Source: Sabellastarte sp. h YS-2021 (lineage: Eukaryota > Annelida > Polychaeta > Sabellida > Sabellidae). Taken from it: a DNA stretch of 64,000 bases. Below, piece by piece: positions 46,361 to 57,063 of this stretch (positions within the stretch are counted from its first letter, which is position 1; each line of letters starts with the position of its first letter). The notes under the pieces are model-generated. The model saw only the letters and a list, made by a program, of their open reading frames with translations, made no database searches and had not been told where the DNA came from. The stretch lies in the NCBI GenBank assembly GCA_964017235.1, contig OZ024930.1, positions 151,652,221 to 151,716,220 on the forward strand, in the 5' to 3' direction. The translations under genes were made by a program, and so were the position numbers.

Positions 46361-49316
46361 TTTATAACTTGAAAAGTGTTGCATTTAGAGCATTTTGTTA
46401 AAATATGTTATTCAGCTACTTTTTTCATAGCTACAATATGGTGAGTAAGTTGGGTGCCTGTCTCAATAGCTAAGTGAGTAATAGCTACTTTTGGGCTTTT
46501 CAGTAACTTCCATCATGAGTAAAATCACTTGTAACTTAAAAACTATTGCATTTAGAGAATTTCGTATAAATATGTTATTCAGCTACTTTTGGGTCAGGTA
46601 TAACATAGTAAAATTTTAGACCTGTAGCTCATGGCATAGCTGAGTAATAGCTACTTTTAGGTTATCACTGTTGAGTAAATCGCTTATAACTTCAAAACTA
46701 TTGCATTTAGAGAATTTCGTATAAATATGTTATTCAGCTACTTTTGGGTCAGCTATAACATAGTAAAATTTCAGACCTGTAGCTCATGGCATAGCTGAGT
46801 AATAGCTACTTTGAGGTTATCACTGTTGAGTAAATCGCTTATAACTTGGAAACTATTGCATTTACAGTATTTTGTTTCAATATGTTATTCACCTATTTTG
46901 GGATCAGCTATAACATAGTGAAGTTTCAGATCTGTGGCTCATTGCATAGCTGAGTAATAGCTACTTTGAAGTTCTCACTATTGAGTAAATCACTTGTAAC
47001 TTAAAACCTATTGCATTTAGAGAATTTCGTATAAATATGTTATTCAGCTACTTTTGGGCCAGCTATAACATAGTGAAATTTCAGATCTGTAGGTCATGGC
47101 ATAGCTGAGTAATAGCTACTTTAAAGTTCTCACTATTGAGTAAATCAGTTGTAATTGGAAAACTATTGCATTTAGAGAATTTCGTATAAATATGTTATTC
47201 AGCTACTTTTGGGTCAGCTATAACATAGTAAAATTTCAGACCTGTAGCTCATGGCATAGCTGAGTAATAGCTACTTTTAGGTCATCACTATTGAGTAAAT
47301 CAGTTGCAACTTGAAAACTATTGCATTTACAGTATTTTGCTTAAATATGTTGTTCACCTACTTTTGGGTCAGCTATAACATAGTAAAATTTCAGACCTGT
47401 AGCTCATTGTATAGCTGAGTAATAACTACTTTGAGGTTCTCACTATTGAGTAAATCAGTTGTAATTGCAAAACTATTGCATTTAGAGAATTTCGTATAAA
47501 TATGTTATTCAGCTACTTTTGGGCCAGCTATAACATAGTGAAATTTCAGATCTGTAGGTCATGGCATAGCTGAGTAATAGCTACTTTGAAGTTCTCACTA
47601 TTGAGTAAATCAGTTGTAATTGGAAAACTATTGCATTTAGAGAATTTCGTATAAATATGTTATTCAGCTACTTTTGGGTCAGCTATAACATAGTAAAATT
47701 TCAGACCTGTAGCTCATGGCATAGCTGAGTAATAGGCTACTTTTAGGTCATCACTATTGAGTAAATCAGTTGTAACTTCAAAACTATTGCATTTACAGTA
47801 TTTTGCTTAAATATGTTGTTCACCTACTTTTGGGTCAGCTATAACATAGTAAAATTTCAGACCTGTAGCTCATTGCATAGCTGAGTAATAACTACTTTGA
47901 GGTTCTCACTATTGAGTAAATCACTTGTAATTGCAAAACTATTGCATTTAGAGAATTTAGTATAAATATGTTATTCAGCTACTTTTGGGTCAGCTATAAC
48001 ATAGTAAAATTTCAGACCTGTAGCTCATGGCATAGCTGAGTAATAGCTACTTTTAGGTCATCACTATTGAGTAAATCAGTTGTAACTTGAAAACTATTGC
48101 ATGTACAGTATTTTGCTTAAATATGTTGTTCACCTACTTTTGGGTCAGCTATAACATAGTAAAATTTCAGACCTGTAGCTCATGGCATAGCTGAGTAATA
48201 GCTACTTTGAGGTTATCACTGTTGAGTAAATTGCTTATAACTTGGAAATTATTGCATTTAGAGTATTTTGTTTCAATATGTTATTCACCTATTTTGGGGT
48301 CAGCTATAACATAGTGAAGTTCCAGACCTGTGACTCATTGCATAGCTGAGTAATAGCTACTTTGAAGTTCTCAATGTTGAGTAAATCACTTATAATTCGA
48401 AAACTATTGCATTTAGAGAATTTAGTATAAATATATTATTCAGCTACTTTTGGGTCAGCTATAACATAGTAAAATTTCAGACCTGTAGCTCATGGCATAG
48501 CTGAGTAATAGCTACTTTTAGGTTATCACTGTTGAGTAAATCACTTATAACTTGGAAACTATTGCATTTAGAGTATTTTGTTTCAATATGTTATTCACCT
48601 ATTTTGGGGTCAGCTATAACATAGTGAAGTTCCAGACCTGTGGCTCATTGCATAGCTGAGTAATAGCTACTTTGAAGTTCTCACTGTTGAGTAAATCAGT
48701 TGTAATTGGAAAACTATTGCCTTTACAGAAATTTGTGCAAATATGTTATTCAGCTACTTTTGGGTCAGCTATAACATAGTGAAATTACAGACCTGTAGCT
48801 CATGGCACAACTGAGCAATAGCTATTCTCAGGCACTGACTGTTGAGTAAATCGGCTATAACTTGAAAAATATTGCATTTGGAGTATTTTGTTGAAATATA
48901 TTGTTCACCTACTTTTGGGTTAGCTATAACATAGTGAAATTACAGACCTATAGCTCATGGCATAGCGGAGCAATAGCTATTTTCAGGTTCTCACTATTGA
49001 GTAAATCAGTTGTAACTTGAAAACTATTGCATTTACAGTATTTTGCTTAAATATGTTGTTCACCTACTTTTAGGTCAGCTATAACAGAGCAAAAATTCAG
49101 ACTTGTAGCTCATTGCATAGCTGAGTAATAGTTACTTTGAGGTTCTCACTCTTGAGTAAATCAGTTGTAACTTGAAAACTATTACATTTAGAGTATTTTG
49201 TTAAATATGTTATTCACAGACGTTTTGGTCAGCTATAACATAGTGAAATTGCAGACCTCTGTGTCATGGCATAGCTGAGCAATAGCTTCTTTCAGGTTCT
49301 CACTGTTGAGTAAATC
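46361..49316. repeat. 155-bp tandem satellite, ~19 units
   Basis: 'ttgagtaaat' recurs at 46671, 46826, 46981, 47136, 47291 and 47446 and then at 155-bp steps to 49306. Units contain 'gaaaactattgcatttagag', 'ttcagctacttttgggtcag', 'atttcagacctgtagctc' and 'agctgagtaatagctac'. They are related to the 133-bp units. Confidence 0.92.
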
Positions 49317-49319
49317 ATT

Positions 49320-50135
49320 GTATCCGACCTGTAGGAAATCATGGGCTGGGAATCTGTTAATATGGTCCGATTTGACCTTGGAACCCTCCTTCAAGGTCAA
49401 ATGAGGATAGCCAAACATAAAAGTGCTTATAACTCGCTTATTATTGGTCCTAGAGGTTTGGAATGAAAACCAACCTATAGAAAATCATGAGCTGGGAATT
49501 TTTTGGTGTGGTCGGATTTCACCTTGGACCCCCTCCTTCAAGGTCAAATGAGGATAGCCAAACTTAAAAGTGCTTATAACTCGCTTATTGTTGGTCCTAG
49601 AGGTTTGGAATGGAAAACCAACCTATAGAAAATCATGGGCTGGGAATCTTTTGGTGTGGTCGGATTTCACCTTAGACCCCTCCTTCCAAGTCAAACGAAG
49701 ATAGCCAAACTTAAAGTGCTTATAACTCGCATATTATTGGTCTTGGAGGTTTGGGATGGTAAACCAACATATAGGAAATCATGGGCTGGGATTCTTTTGG
49801 TGTGGTCAGATTTGACCTGGGACCCCTCCTTCAAGGTCAATTGAGGATAGCCAAACTTACAATTGCTTAGAACTCGCTTATTATTGGTCCTACAGGTTTG
49901 GGATGGTAAACAAGCTACAGGAAATCATGGGCTGGGAATTTTTTTGTGTGGTCGGATTTGACCTTGGACCCCTCCGTCAAGGTCAAACAAGGATAGCCAA
50001 ACTTAAAAAGTGCCTATGACTCATTTATTATTGGTCCGAGAGGTTTGGGATGGTAAACCATCCTAAATTCTTTGGCTGGGAATCTTTTGGTATGGTCAGA
50101 TTTGACCTTTGGACCCCTTCTTCGTGGTCGAACGA
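49320..50135. repeat. 147-bp tandem satellite, ~5.5 units
   Basis: Directly abuts the 155-bp array at about 49320 ('taaatcattgtatccgacct'). Same unit as elsewhere, with 'gggctgggaatct', 'tttgaccttgg' and 'caaggtcaaa'. Two unrelated satellites thus sit head to tail in one element. Confidence 0.88.
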
Positions 50136-51381
50136 GGATATTGCATTTATAGTATTTCTCTAAATATTTTTAACCTACTTTTTACACTTAAACAATTACC
50201 TTGTTACTTTATTTCATAATACCATTTGCAGGGCACAACTTTTTTGTCCTTTTCTTCTGTCAGCTTCGGAATATCTTTCGAACATGCTGTTCAGTTACCA
50301 TTTACTGTATTTCTGTACAGCCCTTTCCCTGATAATTATGCTTTCCTCTCATTATCACCATCACAAATCAAAAACATTCAGTCAGCTGACACAGTGCCCG
50401 TTCACGGGCACTCTCCTCTTGTTTTGAATATGCTGCAGTGACATTTCAACCAGTCAGAGAGGTCACATTACCAAAAATGTCTTTTTTCGATGGGGAAGCT
50501 TGTCCGGATGATAACTTGAAAGGAGTTTTATCAATTCACCTGAAACTTGGCAAATACATTCATTCTTGCGGGACGCTTGTTTGTGTATGGGAGACCTTCA
50601 GGCTCCGCCGGCTCCGCATTTTGTTTTCCTTATAACTCTGTAACCGTTAGGCGGATTCTTTTCAAATTTGGCAGGTTTAGGCAGTAGCCTTGGGGAATTT
50701 TTTTGAATATGCTGCAGTGACATTTCAACCAATCAGAGAGGTCACATGACCAAAAATGTCTTTTTTTCGATGGGGAAGCTTGTCCGGATGATAACTTGAA
50801 AGGAGTTTTATCAATTCACCTGAAACTTGGCAAATACATTCATTCTATTAAAATCTGGAAATCATTAGATTTTGGCATTGATTGGTTAAGAAATGGCCGA
50901 GTAATTAATGATTAATTAATCATTATGAATTTTCCAAATAAGGAAAACACAAAAATGCTTATATCTCGAAAACCGTGCTAGATAGAGCGATTTCGACGAA
51001 ATTTTTGACCCACAGGGTATCTCTGCAGAGTAGTCATACCAATTTTCAAAAATTTTTGTCTCGCCAATAATGGCGGCCATTTTGAATTTTCGAATTTTTC
51101 GCAAAAATTGCAAAACACAAAAATGCTTATATCTCGAAAACCGTGCTAGATAGAGCGATTTCGACGAAATTTTTGATCCACAGGGTATCTCTGCAGAGTA
51201 GTTATCCCAAGTTTGAAAAAAATTTTTGTCTCGCCAAAAATGGCGGCCATTTTGAATTTTCGAATTTTTGCACAAAAATTGCAAAACACAAAAATGCTAA
51301 TATTTCAAAAACCGTGCTACATAGAGCGATTTCGACGAAATTTTGGATCTTCAGGGTATCTCTGCACAGCAGCTATCCCAA

Positions 51382-52585
51382 AGAGCTTTCACTTCGTGAA
51401 GTTTCAGACCCATAGCTAATTGCTCACCTACTCAAAATGAGTAAATGCGAATTACCTCTAAAAGTATTGCAGATAGCCAATTTTTGTCAACTAATTCATT
51501 CACCTACTTTTGCAAGAGCTTTCACTTGGTGAAGTTTCAGACCCGTAGCTAATTACTCATCTACTCAAAATGAGTAAATGCTAATTATCTCAAAAACTAT
51601 TGCGGATACCCAATTTTTATCAAATAACTCATTCATGTACTTTTAGGAGAGCTTTCACATGGTGAAGTTTCAGACCCATAGATAATTACTCACCTACTCA
51701 AAATGAGTAAATGCGAATTATCTCTTAAAAGTATTGCAGATAGCCAATTTTTCTCAAATAACTCATTCACCTACTTTTGAAAGAGCTTTCACATGGTGAA
51801 GTTTCAGACCCATAGCTAATTACTCACCTACTGAAAATGAGTAAATGCGAATTATCTCTAAAAGTATTGCAGATAGCCAATTTTTCTCAAATAACTCATT
51901 CACCTACTTTTGGGAGAGCTTTCACTCTGTGAAGTTTCAGACCCATAGCTAATTACTTACCTACTCAAAATGAGTAAATGCTAATTATCTGTAAAAGTAT
52001 TGCGGATACCCAATTTTTATCAAATAACTCATTCATCTACTTGTGGGAGAGCTTTCACTTGGTGAAGTTTCAGACCCATAGCTAATTACTCACCTACTCA
52101 AAATGAGTAAATGCGAATTATCTGTAAAAGTATTGTAGATAGCCAATTTTTCTCAAATAACTCATTCACCTACTTTTGGGAGAGCTTTCACTCTGTGAAG
52201 TTTCAGACCCATAGCTATTTATTCACCTACTCAAAATGAGTAAATGCGAATTATCTGTAAAAGTATTGCGGATACCCAATTTTTATCAAATACTCATTCA
52301 TCTACTTGTGGGAGAGCTTTCACATGGTGAAGTTTCAGACCCATAGCTAATTACTCACCTACTGAAAAATGAGTAAATGCGAATTATCTTTAAAAGTATT
52401 GCAGATAGCCAATTTTTCTCAAATAACTCATTCACCAAATTTTGGGAGAGCTTTCACTTGGTGAAGTTTCAGACCCATAGCTAATTATTCGCCTACTCAA
52501 AATGAGTAAATGTGAATTATCTCTTAATAGTATTGCAGATAGCCAATTTTTCTCAAATAACTCATTCACCTGCTTTTGGAAGACC
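51382..52585. repeat. 133-bp tandem satellite, 9 units
   Basis: 'agagctttcac' runs from 51382 in 133-bp steps to 52581 (there agacctttcac). Units are more varied than in the 23-unit array (extra forms with 'gcggatacccaatttttatc'). Confidence 0.9.
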
Positions 52586-53076
52586 TTTCACACACGAAAA
52601 TGAAAAATTGTGACTATCTCGGAAAAGCTATTTCTTCTCCTTTAATGCTCGGCGGGAGATACACACCGCGGTCTTGAAAAAAATTTTTGTCTCCCCAAAA
52701 ATGGTGGCCATTTTGAATTTTCAAAGTTTTTGCAAAACACTAAAATGCTTATATCTCGAAAACCGTGCTATATGGAGTGAACACAACAAAATTTTTGACC
52801 TGTTGGGTATCTCTGCAGAGTAGCCATGCCAATTTTCCAAATATTTTTGTCTCGCTAAATATAGCGGACATTTTTAATTTTTTGCAAAACACAAAAATGC
52901 TTTTATCTTGAAAACCGTGCTAGATAGAGCAGACTGCGCTGACTTTGGTTGCCACAACAGTATAAGGCTAGAAACGAATACTTTAGCACTCACCTTAATA
53001 GTTTATATCCTTTTCGGGACGCTTTGTTTTTGCTATGCAAAAACATTATCTTTTTTTTTTGCGAGCCATCTTCTAG

Positions 53077-53851
53077 TTTTTTTAAAGTTTTAATTTTGAA
53101 TCTTTCCCTTTCAGCATGAGTTTCTAAATTATATTATATATTTGTAAATCACTACTGTTTTTGTATGGTATGTGTCATACTGAAGAAGACAATTGTAATA
53201 TTTGTTAAATTTTTCATTCTGTGAAAACATGCACTAAACCAAGATGTCAGAAGCAACACAGTAGGCTGAGTGATTAGGCACAAGATATCTGTCTTATTGC
53301 TATAATCACTTGCGTTTTTTGAATACATGTTATGTTAAAGTTAACAATATTAAAAGTTATAAATGTTTAGTTATTAAATAATGGTATATTGATTTCCCAA
53401 TATTTCCATTACATTTGTACACCCATATACTGGGTATTTGTAGGATTAGGCTAATTTCATTTCAGATAAAATTTTTATTTTGTGAGAGTATAATAAAATA
53501 TGAATGTTAAATGACTTCATTAAATGACATGGTACAGGAAATACATTAGACTTGGTTACTCAATAAAAAGTACCAACACAAAGAGTAAAAGTGTTTTGCA
53601 CCGAGTGATCTATCCCATGATGGTTTCTTAATGTGCTTTCCCAGCTAGTTAGCTTTTAGTGCCAAAACAAATGTATGGGTCATTTGCATTAATTTACTGA
53701 AAGTCCTAATCTCTGTCAAGTTAATAATAAAATACACAAACTACCACTTTCACTGGGCTTGTCCTAACTTTAACATTTTGTATGGTGGAAATTAGCTTTC
53801 ACAATACAAATACTCAATATGTCAGACAAATAAATGTGGGAACATCAGCCT
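53077..53851. other. Intronic sequence without recognised features
   Basis: AT-rich. 'ggctgagtgattaggcac' at about 53267 resembles an isolated tRNA A-box, but no B-box follows. Confidence 0.4.
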
Positions 53852-54327
53852 ACCGTATTTATTCGTACAAACCCCAAGGGGGCGATGCATTTTTCCAAAA
53901 AAAGGGGGGGGGGGGGGGGGACTAGTAGCTATAAAAAAATCAACTCTCAAGTCCAGTGGCAATGGGCGATAATGGACACTTACAGCCTAGATCTCGCTTG
54001 CCAGCATGTATAATGCCGAGTGAGCTTAAAATATTGGAAACAAACCTAAAATTTGAAGAAATTATAAAGTTTATCTCATATTTTTGCAGATTTCATTGCG
54101 TTTATGATCATAATTGCTTTGTTTTGTTGTGACTTTCTTTATTTTTAAGCGGTATTCAATTGGGGAAGTACTAAAACGCATCTTTTTTTGGATTTTTGGA
54201 ATCCCGGAATTGCAAAGGTGCTGGCTGTTGAGAGGGATGTAAAACAACGAAATATGAACTTTGCAAAGGTAGACAGGAGGGGGGGGGGGACTAATAGGGA
54301 GGGGGCGTTAATACGGATAAATACGGT
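53852..54327. mobile_element. MITE with ACCGTATTTATYCGTA terminal repeats, 476 bp
   Basis: ACCGTATTTATTCGTA (53852-53867) and TACGGATAAATACGGT (54312-54327) are inverted with one mismatch. Inside, two G runs, each followed by gactagtag or gactaatag, lie near the two ends. No protein domain is seen. A clear target duplication was not found. Confidence 0.75.
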
Positions 54328-55188
54328 CTTTATACCTTTGCTAGCCTTGTGTCAGGCTGACGATTTCAGCTTTGTTCTTTTGGCCAAAGGTTAAACATGA
54401 GATTTTATAGACTTTTTAACAGCTGGAGGTCATATTGGAACATACCGAGTTTCCCATTTGTTAAGCTAAGACCCACAACCTCTGAGCTATAAGGTGATGA
54501 TTTGTTAGTAATCTATGGTAACTGCTCCATCATGGGTGACCTAATATATTTGTGGGGCCGGAAGTTTAAATCTGCAGTTTGTTTTTGTCACATAGGAAAT
54601 TTCTCAACTTTTTTTATATAAAGACAGGTAAGTACAAGGTTTGAGCCACTTACCAGACTAGTATATCCTTTCTCTGCTGTTCTTGTCTAATTCATGAAAA
54701 ATTAATTACAGCTTGTATCAGTAGGAGACTTAATAATGCAATACTAAATAAAAAAGTGAAATAAAAAATCCTCTGTGATAATGAGGGAGTATTGATGAAA
54801 GCATACCTTCTTCATCAGCATAAAAGCATTTTTTGGCCATCCAAAGACTGACAAACAGAGAATGGCATTTCTTTGGAAGCAAATTTGTAAGATTTAGTGG
54901 GACACTATTGGAAGTCAAGCATTAAATCGATAATGGAACGGTGTCTGTGAAAAGAACAGGGCCCCTGTCTAGTTTGATCTACGGGCATAAAATTACTGTC
55001 AATGTTTCAGGCAAGTTGTTAGCCTTTCAAGAAGGCACATGTTTTAGCTGGTGTACATCTGATTCAGCTCAAAACTGCATTTTCACCCTTCTCCTGCATC
55101 TATATGACCTTTATCAGACCATGAATAATCCATATATCTTAGAGAATAAGCCCTAAAATTTCATCTTGTTATGGAATAGAATCTATTT
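54328..55188. other. Intronic sequence without recognised features
   Basis: AT-rich. Weak SINE-like phrases at about 54430-54660 ('gtttaaatctgcag', 'aaggtttgagccac') are too decayed to call. Confidence 0.4.
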
Positions 55189-56950
55189 GTATCCACCAGA
55201 TGCCTCCGGTGGATACTTTGGAAATCCAACCTATAGGAAATCATGGGCTGGGAATCTTTTGGTGTGGTCGGATTTGAGCTTGGGGCCCTCCTTCAAGGTC
55301 AAACGAGGATAGCCAAACTTAAAAGTGCTTATAACTCTCTTATTATTGGTCCTAGAGGTTTGGGATGGTAAACCAACCTATAGGAAATCATGGACTGGGA
55401 ATCTGCTGGTGTGGTTGGATTTGACCTTGGGCCCCTCCTTCAAGGTCAAACAGGATAGCCAAACTTAAAAGTGCTTATAACTCGCTTATTATTTGTAATA
55501 GAGGTTTGGGATGGTAAAACAACCTATAGGAAATCATGGGCTGGGAATCTTTTGGTGTGTTCAGATTTGACCTTTCGTTCAAGGTCAAACGAGGATAGCC
55601 AAACTTAAAAGTGCCTATCACTCACTCATTGTTAGTCCTAAAGATTTGGGATGGTAAGCCAACCTATGGGAAATCATGGACTGGGAATCTTCTGGTGTGG
55701 TTGAATTTGACCTTGGGCCTCTCGTTCAAGGTTAAACGAGGATAGCCAAACTTGGAAACGGTATGAGATAGAGCAATTTTGACAAAAGTTTTGACCCTCA
55801 GGGTTTCTGCAGAGTCTATTGGTGACTTTTCCCAAAAATTGCTTTCCCGCCATTTTTAGCGGCCATCTTGAATTTCTACGTAAAATGCAAAAACGCATTT
55901 ATCTTGGAAACTCGGAGACCCAGAGGGTATCTGCTGTGTGTACTGGTGACTTTTTGCAAAAATCACTTTCCTGCCATTTTTGGCGGCCATCTTGAATTTC
56001 TGTATAAAATGCAAAAACGTATTTATCTCAGAAACAGTGCGAGTTTGAGCGATTTTAACGAAATTTTTGACCCGGAGAGTATCTGCAGACTCTACTGGTG
56101 AATTTTTGCAAAAATCGCTTTTCCGCCATTTTTGGCGGCCATCTTGAATTTCTGCGTATAACTTAAAAACTCATTTATCTCGGAAACAGTGTGAGCTAGA
56201 GCAATTTCGATGAAATTTTTGACCCCCAGGGTACCTGCAGAGTTTACTGGCGCCTTTTCCTAATAATCGGTGTCCCGCCATTTTTCGCAGCCATCTTGAA
56301 TTTCTGCGTAAAATGCAAAAACGCAGCCATCTTGAATTTCTTCATAAAATGTAAAAACACATTTATCTCAGAAACGGTGCGAGATAGCGCGATTTTGACC
56401 AGAGTTTTGACCCGGAGGGTATCTGCAGTATCTACTGGCCACTTTTCAAAAATATCGCTTTTTGGCGGCCATCTTGAATTTCTGCTTGCAATGCTAAAAC
56501 TCATTTATCTTGGAAACGGTGCAAGTTAGAGTGATTACAACAAAAATTTTGACCCACAGGTGTGTACAGGGTCTACTGGTGGCTTTTCCCAAAAATCATT
56601 TTCCAGACATTTTTGGGCAGCTATCATGAAGTTCTGCATAAAACGCAAAAATGCATTTATCTAGATAACAGTGTGAGATAGAGCGATTTTAACAAAATTT
56701 TTGACCCGCAGGGTATCTGCAGGGTTTCCTGGCGAGTTTTCCCAGAAATCTTTTTCCTGCCATGTTTGGCGAAACAAAAGAAAAAAACAAAAACACATTC
56801 ATATACAAAACCTTGCATTTTGGCACAAATGGAAAAACATATTAAACCCAGGAAAATGTTCATTTCCACAAAATCATTAATACTTATTGGGACGCTTTGT
56901 TTTTGCTTTGCAAAAACAATTTCTTTTTCTCTTGCGAAGTAATACTCTAG
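55189..56950 (+). mobile_element. Chimeric hairpin-CTAG element: 147-bp units plus ~125-170-bp GGCGGCC units
   Basis: The head hairpin GTATCCACC (55189-55197) / GGTGGATAC (55208-55216) is the same as at 12021. About 3.7 147-bp units run to 55755. Then come about seven units with 'ggcggccatcttgaatttc', 'aaaatgcaaaaacgcattta', 'atctcggaaacagtgcgag' and 'gacccggagggtatctgcag'. The right end has GTTTTTGC-ttt-GCAAAAAC (56899-56917) and CTAG at 56947-56950, which is the end type of the 133-bp elements. It lies about 110 bp before the fourth coding exon. Confidence 0.7.
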
Positions 56951-57063
56951 TTTTTTTACTCTTTTTGAATTTATGGGTCACTGTTTTTGCATATGACAGG
57001 TAAATGCAATGGAATACATTGAAGTAAAAATTTGTTAAGCTTTTCTGTGCATTTCTTTTCCAG

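Larger units (their letters stand above)
45922..50421 (+). mobile_element. Helentron/HINE-like element with 155-bp and 147-bp arrays, inserted in a T run
   Basis: The left end is a hairpin of TGTCAGCTGACT (45923-45934) and AGTCAGCTGACA (45943-45954). The right end repeats AGTCAGCTGACA (50380-50391), followed by the hairpin GTGCCCG-ttca-CGGGCAC (50394-50411) and CTTG (50418-50421). Subterminal inverted repeats plus a 3' hairpin and insertion between Ts fit Helentron/HINE structure. The inside holds a GC-rich alternating stretch (45975-46010), ~19 155-bp units and ~5.5 147-bp units. No coding capacity. Confidence 0.72.
45776..53076 (+). mobile_element. Second copy of the 133-bp-satellite Helentron/HINE-like element, interrupted
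   Basis: The head hairpin AAGCATCCC/GGGACGCTT (45776-45797) and the same leader ('ccgttaggcggattc', 'caggtttaggcagtagcc') break at 'ggggaattttt' near 45921. They resume at about 50422 with 'ttttgaatatgctgcag'. A second, partial head follows at about 50568 with the loop inverted ('ttgcgggacgctt'). Then come 169-bp units, nine 133-bp units, and a right end with GTTTTTGC-tat-GCAAAAAC (53026-53044) and CTAG at 53073-53076. The layout equals that of 12801-17689. Confidence 0.75.
44372..57063 (+). other. CadN: Intron 3 of the cadherin gene (phase 2, ~12.7 kb)
   Basis: Donor GTGAGT at 44372; acceptor 'atttcttttccag' ending at 57063. It contains the second nested satellite complex and further MITEs. 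44372-44800 shows nothing recognisable. Confidence 0.85.
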
